From Pseudobdellovibrio exovorus JSS (GTDB lineage: Bacteria > Bdellovibrionota > Bdellovibrionia > Bdellovibrionales > Bdellovibrionaceae): DNA of 64,000 nt. The position numbers and the translations under genes were made by a program. The notes under the pieces were generated by a model. That model did no database searches. It saw only the letters and a program-made list of their open reading frames with translations, and was not told the DNA's origin. Shown piece by piece: positions 33,869-41,650 of the stretch; position 1 is the stretch's first letter; each line of letters begins with the position of its first letter. The DNA lies in contig NC_020813.1 of assembly GCF_000348725.1 (NCBI RefSeq), forward strand, positions 1,054,001 to 1,118,000. The letters are read 5' to 3'.

Positions 33869-34990
33869 ATGCAATTTATGAAAATCGTGATTTTGAGTAT
33901 TTTTGCTGTTTTTTTTGTCTCTTGTACAAAAAAAAGCAGTACTCAAGATCAGGTCACGACATCTCAAAAAGACCCTCAAATCCACGTCGACAAGCCTGTT
34001 CAGAAATCACAGAAAAAAGAACCAGACTTCAGTAAGACATTGCGTGAAGCGATCTATTTTTCTAGTAGTCTCGAGAGAGAAGCCTTGAAGCTTATTTTGA
34101 AAAATCCATCGTTACAAAAAATAACTTTATTCTCGTCGTTGGCCTATATTGTTGAAGTCAATTCTGGCGCAAAAAAAACTCCGCCTTTTGGCCTAGACTG
34201 CGGGACTTATGACATTAAGCGAGAAAATAATAAGATTTTAATTTTTAAATCCTGCGTTAAACCAGCACCCAAAGTGGCTGAGGTCGATATTATCCGACAG
34301 GATGAAAGTTATAAGGTTCACTTTTTTATCAGCGAGTGGTCTGCTGTTGTCGGCATGTCTGTAGCTTTGACGGGCTCAGATATGAGCTGTGATTTGGGAA
34401 TTAAAGAAAAAAAGTTACACAAACTAATCTGTAATAATTGGTCCTATCAAACAGTAGAGGACCAATTGTCATCAACTGTTTTAAAAGCTCAGGAATTTAA
34501 GTTTCAAAGAGATTCTCAAAAACAATTTGTCATTAAAGGCGCATTTTATAAAGAACTCGTCGAAAACAGAAAGTTTGATGTGCTGGTTCCTTTAGAGGGA
34601 AAGATTAAAATCATTGAAAAAGAAGTGCAAATTATTGATGAGTTTTTAGAAGACATCAAGCAGCAGCAAAATGCTGATGGGGGAACAAATGGCGAAGAAA
34701 GTACAACGCAAAGTGAAAGCGGCTCCAAAGAAGAAGTCAGCGTCGAAGACGGGCGCAATCAAAACCAAGAAAACAGTAACCAAGAAGGTTACAACCAAGA
34801 AAACAACGGGCAAGAAAACCCGTACGGTGAAAGCATCAACCCGAACGAAGAAGGATTCTCTGCGCCGGGGCTCGAGTTCCAAGAAGTCCCAGGCCAAACC
34901 CCAGAGCAAAACCCTGAACTCATCCCAAGCGAAGTCCCACAAGACGATGTCCCAGTCCAACCAGTTCCGACTCGTGGTAGAGGAAGGTAG
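33869..34990 (+). CDS. Predicted lipoprotein whose tail overlaps the peroxiredoxin gene
   Basis: ATG 33869 opens MQFMKIVILSIFAVFFVSC, with a lipobox (VSC) and Cys19; ATG 33878 is an alternative. An N-terminal part up to about residue 270 looks like a compact domain of unknown family (IYFSSSLEREALKLIL, LDCGTYDIKRENNKIL). The tail from about 271 to 373 is rich in Gln, Asn, Glu and Pro. It is encoded by the same DNA as the Lys-rich tail of the peroxiredoxin in another frame, over about 300 bp. Either both frames are translated or the tail is only readthrough until the next stop. No conserved function is recognised. Confidence 0.65.
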   Translation: MQFMKIVILSIFAVFFVSCTKKSSTQDQVTTSQKDPQIHVDKPVQKSQKKEPDFSKTLREAIYFSSSLEREALKLILKNPSLQKITLFSSLAYIVEVNSGAKKTPPFGLDCGTYDIKRENNKILIFKSCVKPAPKVAEVDIIRQDESYKVHFFISEWSAVVGMSVALTGSDMSCDLGIKEKKLHKLICNNWSYQTVEDQLSSTVLKAQEFKFQRDSQKQFVIKGAFYKELVENRKFDVLVPLEGKIKIIEKEVQIIDEFLEDIKQQQNADGGTNGEESTTQSESGSKEEVSVEDGRNQNQENSNQEGYNQENNGQENPYGESINPNEEGFSAPGLEFQEVPGQTPEQNPELIPSEVPQDDVPVQPVPTRGRGR

Positions 34991-35438
34991 TATGATTCCA
35001 GATTTTTCAGCGAAAAGCTCTTCAGGGCAAAATGTACGTTTGTCGGACTTAAAAGGAAAAAAAGTCATTCTGTATTTTTACCCTAAAGACAATACTCCGG
35101 GTTGTACATTAGAGGGAATAGACTTCAATCGACTTCTTCCAGAATTTCAAAAGTTGAATACAGTTGTATTTGGCATTTCACGGGATTCGATTTCGTCGCA
35201 TTGTAAATTCCGTGATAAGTTTGGTTTTAAGTTCGAATTGTTAAGTGACGAAGATGAAAGTCTGTGTCGCTTGTTTGATGTGATCAAAGAAAAAAACATG
35301 TATGGCAAAAAAGTTATGGGTATTGAACGTAGCACGTTTGTGATTGGCGAAGATCAAACTTTACGTGCCGAGTTCCGTAAAGTGAAAGCCGATGGACATG
35401 CTGAAGAAATGTTGAAGTTTATTCGTTCGCTAGAGTAG
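34689..35438 (+). CDS. Peroxiredoxin (Bcp/PrxQ type) with a Lys-rich N-terminal tail
   Basis: Residues 95-249 form a Bcp-type peroxiredoxin: PDFSAKSSSGQNVRLSDLKGKKVILYFYPKDNTPGCT with peroxidatic C139 and FGISRDSISSHCKFRDKF, plus the Arg of ERSTFVIG. The usual second Cys five residues after C139 is Ile here, so this may be 1-Cys or use C in SHCKF. The first 90 residues are an unusual Lys/Ser/Thr-rich tail (KKVQRKVKAAPKKKSASK) resembling histone H1 tails, possibly DNA-binding. ATG 34689 has GGGGGAAC upstream. An internal ATG at 34992 with AGGAAGG would give a normal 149-residue enzyme and follows the upstream stop by 1 nt. Confidence 0.82.
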   Translation: MAKKVQRKVKAAPKKKSASKTGAIKTKKTVTKKVTTKKTTGKKTRTVKASTRTKKDSLRRGSSSKKSQAKPQSKTLNSSQAKSHKTMSQSNQFRLVVEEGSMIPDFSAKSSSGQNVRLSDLKGKKVILYFYPKDNTPGCTLEGIDFNRLLPEFQKLNTVVFGISRDSISSHCKFRDKFGFKFELLSDEDESLCRLFDVIKEKNMYGKKVMGIERSTFVIGEDQTLRAEFRKVKADGHAEEMLKFIRSLE

Positions 35439-35442
35439 ATAA

Positions 35443-36483
35443 TTATTTTTTTGCGGTTAGAAGCTGAAGTTCATGGATGAACTCTTGAACTTCGGCTTCG
35501 GTCGTATCCCAACTTGTCATAATTCGACATTCAAAAGTCTTTTCGTCCCAGACGTAAAAAAAGAATTTTTCTTTTAATGGTTTTACAATTTCTTTTGGCA
35601 GCACAGCAAAGACGGCATTGCTTTGGACGGCAGCTGTGATTTGAACAGCCGTGTTTTGTGCGAGTCCCTCTTGAAGAAGCTGAGCCATACGACATGAGTG
35701 TTTCGCGATTTGCAAATAAAGACCATCAGAAAAATAACGGTGGAATTGGGCTGAAATAAATCTGGTTTTAGATGGTAACTGAGTGATCTGTTTGCGCAGA
35801 TATTTCATTTTTTGCTTAGCCGAAGAACTTAACGAAGGATTCAAAACTAAAACAGCTTCGCCCATCATCAAGCCGTTCTTTGTTCCGCCGAATGAAACGA
35901 CATCGACACCGCAGTCCGTGGTCATTTCTTTGAAGGTACAATCTAAATGAACTAAAGCATTGGTTAACCGAGCCCCATCAATGTGGACAAATAATCCATT
36001 GCTGTGGGCCCAGTCACAGATAGATTTGATCTCGTCGCGGCTGTAGCAAGTTCCCAATTCTGTTGGTTGTGTGAGTGTGACCACACGGCTTTGACTGTAG
36101 TGCTGGTCACCGCGGCGAACGAAATGCTCTTGTAATGTCTGTAGTGAAATTTTGCCTTCACTGTGGGGTAGAGGAATCAGTTTCCCTGCGAGCAATTCTG
36201 GAGCTCCGCCTTCATCTAAATTAACATGGCTGATACTCGAACAAAAAACAGACTCATGACGATCACACAGAAAGCGAAGGGCCAGTACATTGGCAGCTGT
36301 TCCATTGAAAACAAAGTAGCTTTCTGTTTGCGGGCCAAAGTGATTTTTAAAGTCCTTTGCCGCTAAGAGGCTGTATTGATCGGTGCCGTAACTGGGTTCG
36401 TGTCCACCGTTGCAAGTGACGATGGCTTTGAGTAGCTCGGGATGCGTGCCGGAATGATTGTCGCTACCGAATCCTTTTTTCAT
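35443..36483 (-). CDS. Threonine aldolase-like PLP enzyme
   Basis: The protein is a fold-type I aminotransferase-like enzyme of about 346 residues. MKKGFGSDNHSGTHPELL is the family start, NGTAANVLAL binds the cofactor, HIDGARLTNALV carries the Asp, and FGGTKNGLMMGEAV holds the Schiff-base Lys. Low-specificity threonine aldolases cleave L-threonine and 3-hydroxy amino acids to glycine and an aldehyde. ATG at 36481-36483 is preferred over one four codons earlier, since it lies just after the HutG stop (TAAGATG) and is preceded by AGGA. The gene is the last of a three-gene unit. Confidence 0.85.
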   Translation of the reverse strand: MKKGFGSDNHSGTHPELLKAIVTCNGGHEPSYGTDQYSLLAAKDFKNHFGPQTESYFVFNGTAANVLALRFLCDRHESVFCSSISHVNLDEGGAPELLAGKLIPLPHSEGKISLQTLQEHFVRRGDQHYSQSRVVTLTQPTELGTCYSRDEIKSICDWAHSNGLFVHIDGARLTNALVHLDCTFKEMTTDCGVDVVSFGGTKNGLMMGEAVLVLNPSLSSSAKQKMKYLRKQITQLPSKTRFISAQFHRYFSDGLYLQIAKHSCRMAQLLQEGLAQNTAVQITAAVQSNAVFAVLPKEIVKPLKEKFFFYVWDEKTFECRIMTSWDTTEAEVQEFIHELQLLTAKK

Positions 36484-36484
36484 C

Positions 36485-37444
36485 TTAAAGTACATCCTGC
36501 ATTAAAAAATGATAGGCAATCAGGGCGGCGGCTTTAGAAGTGTAGTTATCGATATCCAGTGGCGGTGAAACTTCGTAAATTCCAAGGCCTCTGATGTCGA
36601 ATCGTTTTTTTAACTCTGCAAAAAGGGATAAATAGTCTTTTAGGTGGAATCCTGTTGGCCATGCCTGACTGCAACCTGGGGCTTCCGCCGAGGTCAAAGC
36701 GTCGATATCAAAACTAATAAAAAGGGGAGCTTTATCTTCCAATTTTTGAAATTCATTTGTTTGAAGTAATCCCAAAAGTCCATGCTCTTGAACGAACTGG
36801 CTATCAAAGATACAAGCGCCTTTAGAGCGAGCCCATTGGCGATGGTGAACAGAATTGCATTGAGGTTGAATTCCAATTTCGAAAAATTCAAATTGATTTT
36901 CATAGGCTGAAAGTAGACGAAAGAAAGGTGTGCCGCTGTTGAGGCCATTTGTCGGAGGGCGCACATCTAAGTGGGCATCAAAGTTCAGTACGATCGGTTT
37001 TTTCGTAGAGTTCAGATGTGCTTTTACAAAACCACTGGCATCGGGAAATCCATAGTCATGCCCGCCACCAAATGTTAAAGGACGGAGGCCTTTTTGGTTG
37101 TGTTCGTACGAGAGCTGTTCCGCCTGCTGGTGTCTTTCTGCAAGTGATGAAGCGAGTTCTAAATTGCCGAGATCACACATGGTGACAGACTGAAGATCAA
37201 GCACTGGTGGAGTCATTTTATATAGGAATTGTCGTATACGTAGAGGAGCTTCTGCTGCGCCTATGCGCCCACCATTAAGCTGAATTCCTTCGTCATCACA
37301 ATAACCACTGATAACAAAGCTATTCTTCTTTAAGGACGGATCTTGCCGGGTGCTGGATTTAACAAGATCGCCAAGGCGTAGATCTTGGGGGTCATTTTTA
37401 CTAAAAAATAAATCAGAAGGAATACTTTTATATGGGGTGCTCAC
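36485..37444 (-). CDS. Ureohydrolase, formimidoylglutamase-like (HutG/arginase fold)
   Basis: The 319-residue protein has the binuclear-manganese ligands of the arginase family: FGGGHDY, VLNFDAHLDVRP, and SFDIDAL, plus YEVSPPLD. NGGRIGAAEAPLRIRQFLY fits the N-terminal region of formimidoylglutamase (HutG), which splits formimidoylglutamate in histidine breakdown, but agmatinase-like substrates cannot be excluded; no other hut gene is near. The start is GTG, 5 nt after the preceding gene. It is followed by the aldolase gene in an operon. Confidence 0.82.
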   Translation of the reverse strand: MSTPYKSIPSDLFFSKNDPQDLRLGDLVKSSTRQDPSLKKNSFVISGYCDDEGIQLNGGRIGAAEAPLRIRQFLYKMTPPVLDLQSVTMCDLGNLELASSLAERHQQAEQLSYEHNQKGLRPLTFGGGHDYGFPDASGFVKAHLNSTKKPIVLNFDAHLDVRPPTNGLNSGTPFFRLLSAYENQFEFFEIGIQPQCNSVHHRQWARSKGACIFDSQFVQEHGLLGLLQTNEFQKLEDKAPLFISFDIDALTSAEAPGCSQAWPTGFHLKDYLSLFAELKKRFDIRGLGIYEVSPPLDIDNYTSKAAALIAYHFLMQDVL

Positions 37445-37449
37445 AGCAA

Positions 37450-38007
37450 TTACTTTCTTAGACGTATAGATCTAAGAATATCGCCACTTTCAGGATCGTA
37501 CAAATAAAATCCCACATCGCTTTGGCCGTAGAAATGGATCTCGCCCAGATAGTTTCCGCCATGAGTGGCTGAAATAATAATGACCCACGAGTTCGAAGTC
37601 GGGCTCAGTACGTAGGTATAATTGGGACGGCTCGGCGTTAAGCAGGCGTCTCCAAACTTTCTAGAAATAGAAAATTCTGTAAAGGTATGAAAGGTGTAGC
37701 AATAGTCGTCGTCACCAAACCATGTACCAACAAGGCCTTTTAAACCGACATAATTAAATGAGCTGATGATCACGCTGCGATCTGTGTAATTTTTAGTTCC
37801 ATCGAAGGAAATAAAGTCGCCATCACTGAGTTTGTTAATATGGGCTGCAATTAATGGGGTTGCGCTTTTGACTATGTAGTCTTTTTGTTCCTGTGAGTCC
37901 GTGAAGACAATATATTTCTGACTGATGCTGATCTTGCCAGAGTAAGTTGCAGCAGCGGCATAGGAAGCGGTTATACAGGTTGCGATCAGTAAAAAGATCA
38001 GTCTCAT
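37450..38007 (-). CDS. Secreted protein of unknown function
   Basis: ATG at 38005-38007 gives 185 residues with a signal peptide (MRLIFLLIATCITASYAAAA). An earlier in-frame start at 38049 would put 14 residues before it. The mature protein is beta-rich, with GTWFGDDDYCYTFHTFTEF, a CYT/ACL Cys pair and YVLSPTSNSWVIIISATHGG. I recognise no family. It is the first gene of the unit with hutG and the aldolase, but its own link to them is unclear. Confidence 0.7.
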   Translation of the reverse strand: MRLIFLLIATCITASYAAAATYSGKISISQKYIVFTDSQEQKDYIVKSATPLIAAHINKLSDGDFISFDGTKNYTDRSVIISSFNYVGLKGLVGTWFGDDDYCYTFHTFTEFSISRKFGDACLTPSRPNYTYVLSPTSNSWVIIISATHGGNYLGEIHFYGQSDVGFYLYDPESGDILRSIRLRK

Positions 38008-38160
38008 ATTCGTGTTAAAACCATGCCTTCCGAAGGGGGTCAAATTCAAAAGCCTCGGATTTAGGGGGGGGTGGAAAAAATACAGTCTAAACCCGTAAAG
38101 TTTTTCAGAGAGGTTTTGCTAAGTGCTTGAAATGACTATGGATAGGAAATAGAAAAGTGT

Positions 38161-39273
38161 TTAAGAAGTCAGTTGTTCTAAGGTCCATTCTTTGAGCTCT
38201 ACCAGTTCCGGCGTCTGTAGAGCTTTAACGACTTCTGTTAGTTCATGCAGCTGCTGGTTGGCTATTACGATCAAGGCATTGCGTTTTAGCCCCTTAGCTC
38301 CGGCCCGCAGGAGTGGTGAGCCGTAATGATGCTTTTGAATCTGTTTATGCGAAGCTTGGAGCAGGAACTGAAAGTATTCGATCAGTTCTGTTCGTCTTTC
38401 GGCAGTTAAGTTTGAGTGAAGATCGGTGGAAGTCCGATTCCCATGATCTATGTTACTTTTGCGAAAGACCTTTTGATTCCACGGGCATGTGGTTTGGCAA
38501 AGATCGCATCCAAAAAACCAGTCTCCGATTTTGTTTCGGAGTTCAAGTGCTGGAACACTTTTAGACTCAATAGTTAGATACGAGATACATTTGTCAGCTT
38601 CAAGAACACGCGGCGAACTGAGGGCCCCTGTAGGACAGATATCAAGGCATTTTTGGCATTTGCCACAGAAGTCAGGTAAAGGCTCTATGGGGCTACCTTC
38701 CGCGGGTGAGCCATCGAGGCTTTCATTTTTGATTGCAAGGGTGGTGAGGATCTCGGCGATGAAGAATAAGCTGCCGTGCTGTGGATGAATCAAGCATGTG
38801 TTTTTGCCAAACCATCCGAGTCCGTTTTGGTAGGCAAGATCTCTTTCTAGAATGGGACCAGAGTCCACGTAAGGCAGAAAAACCGAATCGGGGTAGAGCT
38901 GGCTCAGCTCAGAAGAGAGCTTTTGCAGTTTTTCTTTTACCCAAAAATGATAATCCTCATTTTGTGAGTAAAGGGCTGTTCTAGCGGGAACAGTTAACGG
39001 ACTGGGTTGGACGGCTGGGTAGTAGGAATGAGTCACTGAAATAACAGATTTGAGTTCTTTTCCTAGTAACGTAGGGTCTTGCTTAAAAGGAAGGTGGTTT
39101 TGCAAGTAGGCCATGTCGGCATGATGCCCCTGCGAAAGCCATTTCTCATAGAATGCAATACTCAAAGGTGATTTTAATGGACTGATCGCCGCTTGAGAAA
39201 ATCCCAAAGAAAGGGCCGCACTCTTAAGTCGGCTGGATAGAGAATCGTTGAGACTATCTTGAAAATCAGTCAT
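38161..39273 (-). CDS. queG: Epoxyqueuosine reductase QueG
   Basis: The 370-residue protein has the B12-binding N-terminal half (AYLQNHLPFKQDP, SVISVTHSYYPA, LPYVDSGPILERDLAYQNGLGWFGKNTCLIHPQ) and two 4Fe-4S clusters: CGKCQKCLDICPTGAL and FGCDLCQTTCPWN. QueG reduces epoxyqueuosine to queuosine at the wobble base of GUN-decoding tRNAs. It is divergent from the CCA-adding enzyme gene and ends near 38161 without a co-directional neighbour. Confidence 0.93.
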   Translation of the reverse strand: MTDFQDSLNDSLSSRLKSAALSLGFSQAAISPLKSPLSIAFYEKWLSQGHHADMAYLQNHLPFKQDPTLLGKELKSVISVTHSYYPAVQPSPLTVPARTALYSQNEDYHFWVKEKLQKLSSELSQLYPDSVFLPYVDSGPILERDLAYQNGLGWFGKNTCLIHPQHGSLFFIAEILTTLAIKNESLDGSPAEGSPIEPLPDFCGKCQKCLDICPTGALSSPRVLEADKCISYLTIESKSVPALELRNKIGDWFFGCDLCQTTCPWNQKVFRKSNIDHGNRTSTDLHSNLTAERRTELIEYFQFLLQASHKQIQKHHYGSPLLRAGAKGLKRNALIVIANQQLHELTEVVKALQTPELVELKEWTLEQLTS

Positions 39274-39291
39274 AGTGAATGAGTGGATAAT

Positions 39292-40488
39292 ATGTCAGCT
39301 ATTGTTAAAAATCATCGTCTTTATTCAATCTTTCGAGGGATAAAGGATCGGTTGCACCAGCATCAATTTGTGTGTTGGATTGCCGGTGGTGCCGTCCGTG
39401 ATTTTTTGCTGGATAGACAAGTTGCTGATTTCGATCTGGTGACTGATGCCACAACGGAAGTGCTAAAAAAGATTTTTCCTGAAGCGCTTTTGGTTGGGGA
39501 AAGCTTTGGTGTTCTTAAAATTCCTATTTCGGCTGGCGAATATATGGATCTAACGAGCTTTCGACAGGAGTCCGATTACGAAGATGGTCGCCGCCCCAGC
39601 CATGTATCATCCTCTACACCTACGCAAGACTCTGTTCGCCGTGATTTTACCATCAATGCTCTTTTTTGGGATGATGAGGGTGACCGCATTGTCGATTATC
39701 AAGGTGGTAGGGGTGATATTGAATTAAAGGCTTTAAGGTGTGTCGGCGATGCCAATACACGTTTTTCCGAAGACTATTTGCGCATACTCAGGCTCTTGCG
39801 CTTTGAAGCTGTATTGGGGTTTCAAGTAGAAGAAAAAACCTACCATGCGGCGTTGCGGGCGGTGAGCGGCATTAGCCGTATCAGTGGTGAAAGAATTTGG
39901 GCTGAACTGAAAAAGATAGAGGGCATTAAGCCGCAGAATGGGAACCTAGATAAGGCATGGCGGAATGTTTTATCACAGGAATTAGGGCAAGAAATTTTTA
40001 AGAGTATTTTGAATCCATGTTCTTTGAATATGGAAAGAGTTCTTACGGCAAAACATCGCCTAGATTTAATGGTGGCTTTATACCTGCTGGCTGAACAAGA
40101 AGACCTATCTGGAGTTTTAAAAAGCAGATTGAAGTTATCACGAGATGAATTGAAAGAGTATCAACGAACGACTCATTTGCTTGGTGATTTTTCCAAAAAA
40201 CAATTGGAAGAGTGGGCCTATGAATTTGAAAAAGATGAATTACTTTTTCAAAGAGCTAAGCAGCTCGCAGAGCAGGGTTGGATAGACGAAAATCTTATTT
40301 TGAGTGCTGAAAAAATGCTGAAAAATCACTCGGAACCTCTGCTTTTGGCTAAGGAAATGTTGGATTTGATACCTGCACCGAAGATTGGTTTGGAACAAAA
40401 AGAGATCAGAGTTCTACAGATGAAGGGCGAGTTGAAAGATCGAGCTGCGGCTTTGGTCTATTTGAAGAAAAAATACGCAAAAATTTAA
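39292..40488 (+). CDS. CCA-adding tRNA nucleotidyltransferase / poly(A) polymerase family
   Basis: The head domain has the class II nucleotidyltransferase motif: WIAGGAVRDFLLDRQVADFDLVTDA (Asp pair DFD) and RRDFTINALFWDD, then RFSEDYLRILRLLRFEA. ATG 39292 was chosen over GTG 39283 since GAGTGG lies just upstream; it gives about 398 residues. The family adds CCA to tRNA 3' ends or A residues to RNA. A separate HD domain is not seen. The one tRNA in this window already encodes its CCA, so the enzyme may be mainly for repair or poly(A) addition. Confidence 0.88.
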   Translation: MSAIVKNHRLYSIFRGIKDRLHQHQFVCWIAGGAVRDFLLDRQVADFDLVTDATTEVLKKIFPEALLVGESFGVLKIPISAGEYMDLTSFRQESDYEDGRRPSHVSSSTPTQDSVRRDFTINALFWDDEGDRIVDYQGGRGDIELKALRCVGDANTRFSEDYLRILRLLRFEAVLGFQVEEKTYHAALRAVSGISRISGERIWAELKKIEGIKPQNGNLDKAWRNVLSQELGQEIFKSILNPCSLNMERVLTAKHRLDLMVALYLLAEQEDLSGVLKSRLKLSRDELKEYQRTTHLLGDFSKKQLEEWAYEFEKDELLFQRAKQLAEQGWIDENLILSAEKMLKNHSEPLLLAKEMLDLIPAPKIGLEQKEIRVLQMKGELKDRAAALVYLKKKYAKI

Positions 40489-40529
40489 AGAAAAACTTAG
40501 ACCAAGAGCGAGGCTTTTTAGGTTAAAAC

Positions 40530-40554
40530 AAACCTATTAATTCTGAGGTTTTTT
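40530..40554 (+). terminator. Possible weak terminator after the nucleotidyltransferase gene
   Basis: AAACCT (40530-40535) and AGGTTT (40546-40551) enclose a 10-nt loop followed by T residues. The stem is short. The remainder of the 271-bp gap to the LuxR-type gene is AT-rich with no gene seen. Confidence 0.35.
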
Positions 40555-40759
40555 AATCTTTTTGTGCTTTTTACTTAAGTCGGTCCAGTTTTTTTAAAAA
40601 AGAAGGTCAAAGGTATTGCGTTCTGGACAAAGTGTTGTCAGACTTAGATCAGGTTGTTGTTGTTCTGCTCGAAGCAAACATTAAGACTAAGGATTGTCTG
40701 GTCTGTTTTTAGCGAACACTAAAAGATAAAAACAAAAACAATTAGCAGGAGGAGCAAGG

Positions 40760-41128
40760 ATGCTCAGAGACATATTAATCCAAAAGGGTCTTTCTAATCG
40801 TGAAGCTGAAGTTGCAGAACTAGTTTCTAAAGGGCTTTCTAACAAGGAAGTTGCCAATCAACTTTTCGTAACTGAAAAAACAGTTAAGTTTCATTTAACA
40901 AACATCTATAAAAAAATGAACGTGAAATCTCGCGCTCAATTGATCGTTTGGTGCCTTCCTCATCTTGGTTTTGTTGAAAGTGAAGCACGTGTTGAAGCAT
41001 CTCAGCCTGCTGGAGCAACTGCTTACAATACGCAAGCTGCTACTAACACAATTCCTGCTGGCAACACGACAATCACATTACCAGGCGTTGGTAACTTCGG
41101 CCGCGGTAATTCTGATTTAGGTGTTTAG
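40760..41128 (+). CDS. Solo LuxR-type helix-turn-helix regulator
   Basis: The first 70 of 122 residues are a LuxR/NarL-type HTH: LSNREAEVAELVSKGLSNKEVANQLFVTEKTVKFHLTNIYKKMNVKSRAQLIVWCL. There is no receiver, ligand-binding or other sensory domain. The tail (about 73-122) is rich in Ala, Asn, Gly and Thr (PAGATAYNTQAATNTIPAGNTTITLPGVGNFGRG) and probably unstructured. AGGAGG is a strong SD. It probably binds DNA constitutively or is controlled by another protein. The neighbouring thioesterase gene follows 38 bp later. Confidence 0.85.
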   Translation: MLRDILIQKGLSNREAEVAELVSKGLSNKEVANQLFVTEKTVKFHLTNIYKKMNVKSRAQLIVWCLPHLGFVESEARVEASQPAGATAYNTQAATNTIPAGNTTITLPGVGNFGRGNSDLGV

Positions 41129-41166
41129 TTTTAAATTCTAAATAATGAATTAAGGGTCATCACAAT

Positions 41167-41640
41167 ATGGAAAAGAGCAAATCAGTTAGCTCCTCTCAGG
41201 TTGTGATGACCCAACTTGTTTTACCTTCCCACACAAACGCACTGGATACCGTCTTTGGCGGAACAGTGATGTCTTGGATCGATATCTCAGCTGCCATCGC
41301 AGCACAACGTCACGCTGGAAAAAATGTAGTTACTGCAAGCATAGATCGCCTAAGTTTTATTGCGCCAATTAAAAAAGGTTGGGTGGTGAACTTAAAGGCC
41401 TCTGTTAACTTTGCCTCTCGTACTTCTATGGAAGTTGGGGTTAGAGTTGATGCGGAAAACCCAAATACATCGGAAATGTTTCATACGGCTTCGGCGTACT
41501 TAACTTTTGTTGCTATTGGATCGGATGGAAAACCAAGTCCTATCCCAGCAATTGTTCCAGAAGATGATACAGAAAAAAGAAGATTTGATGCGGCTATTCG
41601 CCGTCGTCAAGCTCGTCTGAACGATAAAGCGTCGACTTAA
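41167..41640 (+). CDS. Acyl-CoA thioesterase, YciA-like hotdog
   Basis: The 157-residue protein has the BFIT/YciA-type pattern: VLPSHTNALDTVFGGTVMSWIDISAAIAAQRHAG, with the catalytic Asn/Asp region and then VTASIDRLSFIAPIKKGWVVNLKASVNFASRTSMEVGV. These hexamers hydrolyse acyl-CoA in the cytoplasm. It sits between the LuxR-type gene and a convergent hflX, near other acyl-CoA genes in the window. The C-terminal tail ends in a Lys/Arg-rich segment (FDAAIRRRQARLNDKAST). Confidence 0.88.
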   Translation: MEKSKSVSSSQVVMTQLVLPSHTNALDTVFGGTVMSWIDISAAIAAQRHAGKNVVTASIDRLSFIAPIKKGWVVNLKASVNFASRTSMEVGVRVDAENPNTSEMFHTASAYLTFVAIGSDGKPSPIPAIVPEDDTEKRRFDAAIRRRQARLNDKAST

Positions 41641-41650
41641 GCTCAATCAA

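Noticed and set aside
34530-34990. A repeat or low-complexity array in the overlapping tails
   Set aside because: The AAGAAA-rich pattern is explained by Lys codons in one frame; no regular repeat unit or mobile element was seen.
34646-35068. A 140-codon frame on the minus strand over the lipoprotein/peroxiredoxin overlap
   Set aside because: It is the antisense of the Lys-rich region, giving Phe/Val-rich runs; no SD or family match was seen.
40489-40759. A small RNA or riboswitch upstream of the LuxR-type gene
   Set aside because: Only short, weak inverted repeats and AT-rich runs were found, with no recognisable conserved RNA structure.
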